A program made the translations under genes and the position numbers. From NCBI GenBank assembly GCA_023621975.1, contig JAMOAC010000196.1, positions 1 through 7,989 of the forward strand: 7,989 bases of DNA, written 5' to 3'. The stretch is from Bacillota bacterium (lineage in GTDB: Bacteria > Bacillota_A > Clostridia > Acetivibrionales > DUMB01). The stretch's first letter is position 1; every line of letters starts with the position of its first letter. Of the stretch, positions 4,347 through 7,989 are shown one piece after another. The notes beneath the pieces were generated by a model, which saw only the letters and a list, made by a program, of their open reading frames with translations, was not told the origin of the DNA and made no database searches.

Positions 4347-6248
4347 ATGGAATACCTGGCCGGAGAATTTGACGTAGTAGTTGTCGGAGCAGGACATGCA
4401 GGCTGTGAGGCCGCTCTTGCGGCTGCCAGGCTGGGATGTAAAACAATTGTTTTTGCAATGAACCTTGACAGCATAGCAAATATGCCTTGCAATCCAAATA
4501 TAGGTGGTACTGCAAAGGGTCATCTCGTGAGGGAAATAGACGCACTGGGCGGAGAAATGGGCAAAAATGCCGACAAGACTTTTATCCAGTCAAAGATACT
4601 GAATTCGGCCAAAGGCCCTGCCGTATTTTCACTGCGAGCCCAGGTTGACAGGCGAAGGTATCAGATTGAAATGAAAAAGACGCTGGAATGCCAGGAAAAT
4701 CTTTATGTAAGGCAGGGAGAGGTTGTCGACCTTATAGTGGAAGAAAATAAAGGTAATAAGAAGGTTACCGGTGTCAAGACTAACACCGGGGCCATATATA
4801 AAAGCAAGACCGTGATAATTACAACGGGAACTTATCTCAAAAGCAGGATAATCATTGGTGACTACAGCTACAGCGGAGGTCCGGACGGATTTTTCCCCGC
4901 AAACAAACTTTCGGACAGCCTGCGTGAAAACGGTATTGAACTGCTCAGGTTCAAGACCGGGACACCTGCAAGAATAAACAAAAGAAGCATTGACTTCTCA
5001 AAAATGGTTGAACAGCCGGGAGACGAGAGGATAGTCCCCTTTTCTTTTGAGACGGAGGAAATTGAAAAGGAACAGGTTTCCTGCTGGCTTACATATACCA
5101 CCAGTGAAACCCACAGAATTATCAGGGAAAACCTGCACAGGTCCCCCATGTACAGCGGAATGATCAAGGGCGTGGGAGCAAGGTACTGCCCTTCAATCGA
5201 GGACAAGGTTGTCAGGTTTGCAGACAAGGAGCGCCACCAGGTGTTTGTAGAGCCAATGGGCCTTGACACGTATGAAATGTATCTTGCGGGGCTGTCTACT
5301 AGCCTGCCCGAAGATGTGCAGCTGAAAATGATAAGGACTGTTCCGGGCCTTGAAAATGCGGAAATAATGAGAAGCGCATATGCCATTGAATACGACTGTA
5401 TTGATCCGACACAGCTCAAGAATTCTCTTGAGTGCAGAAAGATAGAGGGCCTTTTCTTTGCAGGGCAGGTTAACGGGACTTCAGGCTACGAAGAAGCCGC
5501 AGCACAGGGAATCATGGCAGGCATCAATGCCGCAAGAAAGGTAAAAGGCCTGGAACCTGTAGTGCTCAGCAGATCTGATGCATATATAGGGGTTCTGATT
5601 GACGACATTGTGACCAAAGGAACCAATGAGCCTTACAGGATGATGACGTCCAGGGCTGAATACAGGCTTCTTCTAAGACAGGATAATGCTGACCTCAGGC
5701 TTACACCTATTGGTTATGAAATTGGCCTGATAAGTGAGGAAAGATATGCCAAATTCCTGGATAAAAAAGCAAAAATTGAACAGGAAATTGAAAGGCTTAA
5801 AAGGACCAATATACCTCCAACCGAAAAAGTAAACAGCTTCCTGAGATCCAGAAACAGCGCCGAGATAAAAAGCGGTGTTAAACTGATTGACCTCCTCAGA
5901 AGGCCTGAAATAACCTATGAAGACCTGGCGGAAATAGATACTGACAGGCCGAAGCTCAGCCGTGCCGTAGCCGAGCAGGTGACCATATCGGTGAAATATG
6001 AAGGCTATATCAAGAGACAGATGCAGCAGGTGGAGCAATTCAAGAGGCTTGAAAACAAAAAGATTCCTGAGGACATTGACTATTCAGGCATACTGGGATT
6101 GAGTACGGAAGCAAGGCAGAAGCTGGATAAGGTACGGCCTGAATCCGTCGGGCAGGCATCCAGAATTTCAGGCGTCTCCCCTGCGGATATATCAGTATTG
6201 TTGATCTATCTTGAACAGATGAACAGAAATCGGGAGGATAAAGCATGA
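4347..6248 (+). CDS. mnmG: tRNA uridine-5-carboxymethylaminomethyl modification enzyme MnmG (GidA)
   Basis: This is the FAD-dependent partner of MnmE in wobble-uridine modification. From the ATG at 4347 the protein has 633 residues, matching the family length of about 630. It has the Rossmann FAD loop [10 protein letters not shown] (14-23), the conserved [20 protein letters not shown] (46-65) with the active-site cysteine C48, FKTGTPARI in the middle, and the second conserved cysteine in [11 protein letters not shown] (C281). A C-terminal helical domain binds MnmE and tRNA ([18 protein letters not shown] and the following [18 protein letters not shown]). The frame is open upstream to a TTG at 4299 that would overlap mnmE and add 16 charged residues. 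The ATG is preferred for its GGAAGGTGAG Shine-Dalgarno (4333-4342) and the normal N-terminus. Its stop overlaps the rsmG start. Confidence 0.96.
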   Translation: MEYLAGEFDVVVVGAGHAGCEAALAAARLGCKTIVFAMNLDSIANMPCNPNIGGTAKGHLVREIDALGGEMGKNADKTFIQSKILNSAKGPAVFSLRAQVDRRRYQIEMKKTLECQENLYVRQGEVVDLIVEENKGNKKVTGVKTNTGAIYKSKTVIITTGTYLKSRIIIGDYSYSGGPDGFFPANKLSDSLRENGIELLRFKTGTPARINKRSIDFSKMVEQPGDERIVPFSFETEEIEKEQVSCWLTYTTSETHRIIRENLHRSPMYSGMIKGVGARYCPSIEDKVVRFADKERHQVFVEPMGLDTYEMYLAGLSTSLPEDVQLKMIRTVPGLENAEIMRSAYAIEYDCIDPTQLKNSLECRKIEGLFFAGQVNGTSGYEEAAAQGIMAGINAARKVKGLEPVVLSRSDAYIGVLIDDIVTKGTNEPYRMMTSRAEYRLLLRQDNADLRLTPIGYEIGLISEERYAKFLDKKAKIEQEIERLKRTNIPPTEKVNSFLRSRNSAEIKSGVKLIDLLRRPEITYEDLAEIDTDRPKLSRAVAEQVTISVKYEGYIKRQMQQVEQFKRLENKKIPEDIDYSGILGLSTEARQKLDKVRPESVGQASRISGVSPADISVLLIYLEQMNRNREDKA

Positions 6249-6970
6249 GCGATGAAAAAAACCTTACATCCATTTTAACGGAGGGAGCCCGAGAATTCGG
6301 AATTGCACTTGAAAATTCACAGGCTAACGCCTTTATGAAATATATGGATATGCTTAAGGAATGGAACAAAAGGATAAACCTCACGGCCATAGAAGAAGAC
6401 GTGGAAATAGTTATAAAGCATTTTTTGGACTCCTTGAGTATTATTCCGTATATTGAGGGTAATGATACAAGTTTGATCGACGTTGGAACGGGGGCCGGAT
6501 TTCCAGGAATCCCCGTAAAAATTTGCAAGGGCAATGTTAAAGTAACCCTCCTTGATTCACTGGAAAAAAGGATAAACTTTTTAAATGAAGTGATAAGCAG
6601 CCTCGGTCTGCAGGGAGTTAACGCTGTCCACGGGAGAGCCGAGGACTTTGGACAGAACCCTCAATACAGGGAAAAGTTTGACTATGCGGTAGCCCGTGCA
6701 GTAGCCTCCCTTCCGGTACTTCTTGAATACTGCCTTCCTTTTGTGAAGACTGGCGGCCTGTTTATAGCAATGAAAGGAAGCAACATTGAAGAAGTGGACG
6801 TTTCTTCAAAAGCTCTTGATGTTCTTGGAGGGAAAATAGAAAACATATATACCCTGACCATTCCATTAAGTGACATAAAAAGGAATATAATTACAGTAAG
6901 AAAATTACGACAGACGCCGACAAAATACCCCAGGAAAGCAGGCAAACCTTCAAAAGTGCCGTTGGTATAA
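6245..6970 (+). CDS. rsmG: 16S rRNA (guanine-527-N7)-methyltransferase RsmG (GidB)
   Basis: RsmG methylates N7 of G527 in the 530 loop of 16S rRNA, using S-adenosylmethionine; loss of the enzyme gives low-level streptomycin resistance in several bacteria. The 241 residues are full length. The N-terminal helical part contains [10 protein letters not shown] (40-49) and KHFLDSL (58-64), which are family signatures. The SAM-binding loop is [17 protein letters not shown] (77-93), followed by the [12 protein letters not shown] strand-helix, DYAVARAVA and FIAMKGS. The tail ends [12 protein letters not shown], typical of the family. The ATG overlaps the mnmG stop (ATGA, 6245-6248), with GGGAGG (6232-6237) seven nt upstream, so the two genes are translationally coupled. 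No clear terminator follows, so noc may be on the same transcript. Confidence 0.97.
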   Translation: MSDEKNLTSILTEGAREFGIALENSQANAFMKYMDMLKEWNKRINLTAIEEDVEIVIKHFLDSLSIIPYIEGNDTSLIDVGTGAGFPGIPVKICKGNVKVTLLDSLEKRINFLNEVISSLGLQGVNAVHGRAEDFGQNPQYREKFDYAVARAVASLPVLLEYCLPFVKTGGLFIAMKGSNIEEVDVSSKALDVLGGKIENIYTLTIPLSDIKRNIITVRKLRQTPTKYPRKAGKPSKVPLV

Positions 6971-7105
6971 GCCGCAAAATGCAGTAAAATAGCGCATTTG
7001 GACGAACGATTATCCGGCAGAAAAAAAGGAAAAACTTCCAGTTTGGCGAATTTATTTATCAGTACAAAAGATTACCGAGTCTAATAATACGGAGGATGAT
7101 GCCGG

Positions 7106-7957
7106 ATGTTAGAAAGTAAAATACAGATACCAAAGATTGAAAGAAAGGGAGATAAAGATAAAAAAGATATAATTTATATTAAAATTGAAAATATAAGACC
7201 AAATCCTTACCAGCCCAGAAAAAAGTTTGATAAAGCAGCCCTGGAGGAACTATGCGAATCCATTAAACAATACGGTGTACTACAGCCTATAAATGTACGC
7301 AAAATTACTAACGGACGCTATGAACTGGTTGCCGGTGAAAGGAGACTGCGTGCCGCCACCATGGCAGGGCTCGAGGAGATTCCCGCTATAGTGTTGAACG
7401 TGGATGATAATGATTCTGCCGTAATGGCTCTTATAGAAAACCTTCAGCGTGAAGACCTAAATTACCTGGAAGAGGCCGAAGGTTACAACAATCTAATCGT
7501 TGAACACGGGTTTACCCAGGAGGAACTTGCCCGGAAAATGGGAAAAAGCCAGTCTACAATTGCAAACAAGATCAGATTGCTCAAACTGTCACCCCTTATT
7601 AAAAAGATTCTTCTTGACAACAACCTTACAGAAAGGCATGCAAGGGCGCTTCTGAAGCTTCATGACGAGCAGCTTCAGTTAAAGATATTGAAACATGTCT
7701 GCGAAAAAGGCCTGAATGTAAAGAAAACGGAAGAACTGATAGAAAGGACCATAGAAAAGTATACAAACGAAGCGAAAAAGAAGTCTTCTGAAAAGAAATG
7801 TACGAAATCAATAAAGGATATAAGGATATTTGTCAATACAATAAGACAGGCTATAGAAATAATGAGAAAGTCGGGGGTAAATGCAAAGGGAGTACAAAGG
7901 GACAGAGGAGATTTTGTTGAGTTTATAGTAAGAATACCCAAGAAGCTGGAATGCTGA
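7106..7957 (+). CDS. noc: Nucleoid occlusion protein Noc (ParB/Spo0J family)
   Basis: Noc is a ParB-like CTP-binding DNA clamp that loads at NBS sites and blocks division-septum assembly over the chromosome. The 283 residues show the ParB N-domain (about 22-112) with RPNPYQPRKKF (31-41), the CTP-binding GERRLRAA (77-84) and ENLQREDLNYLEEA (111-124). A helix-turn-helix follows (137-157), and the C-terminal dimerisation part (about 236-283) ends in DFVEFIVRIPKK. Q149, K155 and R177 (QSTIANK and TERHAR) match the residues reported to set Noc rather than ParB specificity; ParB has Arg, Thr and Gly at those places. The position directly downstream of rsmG is the one noc holds in Bacillus. The N-terminal 21 residues are charged and do not resemble the membrane-binding helix of Bacillus Noc. 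The Shine-Dalgarno GGAGG is at 7091-7095. Confidence 0.9.
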   Translation: MLESKIQIPKIERKGDKDKKDIIYIKIENIRPNPYQPRKKFDKAALEELCESIKQYGVLQPINVRKITNGRYELVAGERRLRAATMAGLEEIPAIVLNVDDNDSAVMALIENLQREDLNYLEEAEGYNNLIVEHGFTQEELARKMGKSQSTIANKIRLLKLSPLIKKILLDNNLTERHARALLKLHDEQLQLKILKHVCEKGLNVKKTEELIERTIEKYTNEAKKKSSEKKCTKSIKDIRIFVNTIRQAIEIMRKSGVNAKGVQRDRGDFVEFIVRIPKKLEC

Positions 7958-7989
7958 TGAGGTTGGAATGAAATTATGATATTGAATAT

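Noticed and set aside
3649..4545. A 298-codon open frame on the minus strand across the mnmE-mnmG junction
   Set aside because: It lies wholly antisense to two certain genes, its translation has no recognisable motif and is rich in Tyr, His, Cys and Phe as expected from complementing purine-rich codons, and it spans the end of one real gene and the start of another.
4868..5419. A 183-codon minus-strand open frame inside mnmG
   Set aside because: It is fully antisense to conserved MnmG sequence, with low-complexity Ser/Leu/Ile composition typical of shadow frames and no family resemblance.
6977..6999. Inverted repeat AAATGC/GCATTT after rsmG
   Set aside because: It has only 6 bp, an 11-nt loop, few G-C pairs and no following T-run, so it is not a credible terminator.
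7028..7039. GGAA-AAAC-TTCC mini-hairpin in the rsmG-noc spacer
   Set aside because: A 4-bp stem in A-rich DNA is expected by chance.
6971..7105. parS (GTTTCACGTGAAAC-like) or NBS (ATTTCCCGGGAAAT-like) sites near noc
   Set aside because: I looked for both palindromes in this spacer and elsewhere in the window and saw no convincing copy.
7958..7989. Possible start of another gene after noc (ATG at 7976)
   Set aside because: Only 14 nt remain, the nearest GAGG is 13 nt away, and nearby ATGs close after a few codons; nothing can be supported.
1..7989. CRISPR arrays, tRNA/rRNA genes, insertion sequences, prophage or defence genes
   Set aside because: No repeat-spacer pattern, no tRNA-like cloverleaf or rRNA sequence, and no transposase, integrase or defence protein is visible; the window is filled by conserved housekeeping genes.

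Overview
The window is a chromosomal segment from a low-GC Gram-positive bacterium. It is almost certainly a member of the Firmicutes and most likely a Clostridia-type genome. The basis is the conserved gene order running from the replication origin (dnaA | rpmH-rnpA-yidD-yidC-jag-mnmE-mnmG-rsmG-noc), AT-rich spacers, strong purine-rich GGAGG ribosome binding sites, a short YidC of Gram-positive type, a Jag protein and a Noc-type ParB paralogue. A genus cannot be fixed from the sequence alone; resemblance to Acetivibrio/Ruminiclostridium-type clostridia is an impression only.

Region 1-416 is the divergent spacer between dnaA (minus strand; only its Shine-Dalgarno sequence and start codon lie inside the left edge) and rpmH (plus strand). 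It is very AT-rich and holds five DnaA boxes, two of them perfect TTATCCACA, so it is probably part of oriC. Next to the last box is a consensus sigma-A promoter (TTGACA-18-TATAAT) that drives rpmH. Its transcript would begin almost directly with a 10-bp stem-loop.

Region 417-2764 is an RNA-and-membrane-biogenesis cluster: ribosomal protein L34 (TTG start), an intrinsic terminator or attenuator overlapping the rpmH stop codon, the RNase P protein, YidD (TTG start inside rnpA), the YidC/Oxa1 insertase and the RNA-binding protein Jag/KhpB, whose ATG directly follows the yidC stop codon. Just before yidC a 19-bp block carrying a ribosome binding site and an ATG is duplicated in tandem, which creates a five-codon leader ORF. 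A strong terminator at 2804-2833 closes this unit.

Region 2765-2943 is a spacer containing a short GC-richer palindrome (tandem GTGACAG plus an 8-bp inverted repeat) that looks like a REP-type dispersed element. Region 2944-6970 is a second tight unit, mnmE-mnmG-rsmG. The first two genes make the tRNA wobble-uridine modification complex and the third makes the 16S rRNA G527 methyltransferase. A 135-nt spacer then leads to noc, a nucleoid occlusion protein. Its DNA-contact residues match Noc rather than ParB/Spo0J, but its N-terminus does not look like the membrane-binding helix of Bacillus Noc.

Overall this is a canonical, highly conserved origin-proximal housekeeping region. I found no novel multi-gene system, mobile element with a transposase, CRISPR array, tRNA or rRNA. 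The points worth a second look are small regulatory and sequence-evolution details.
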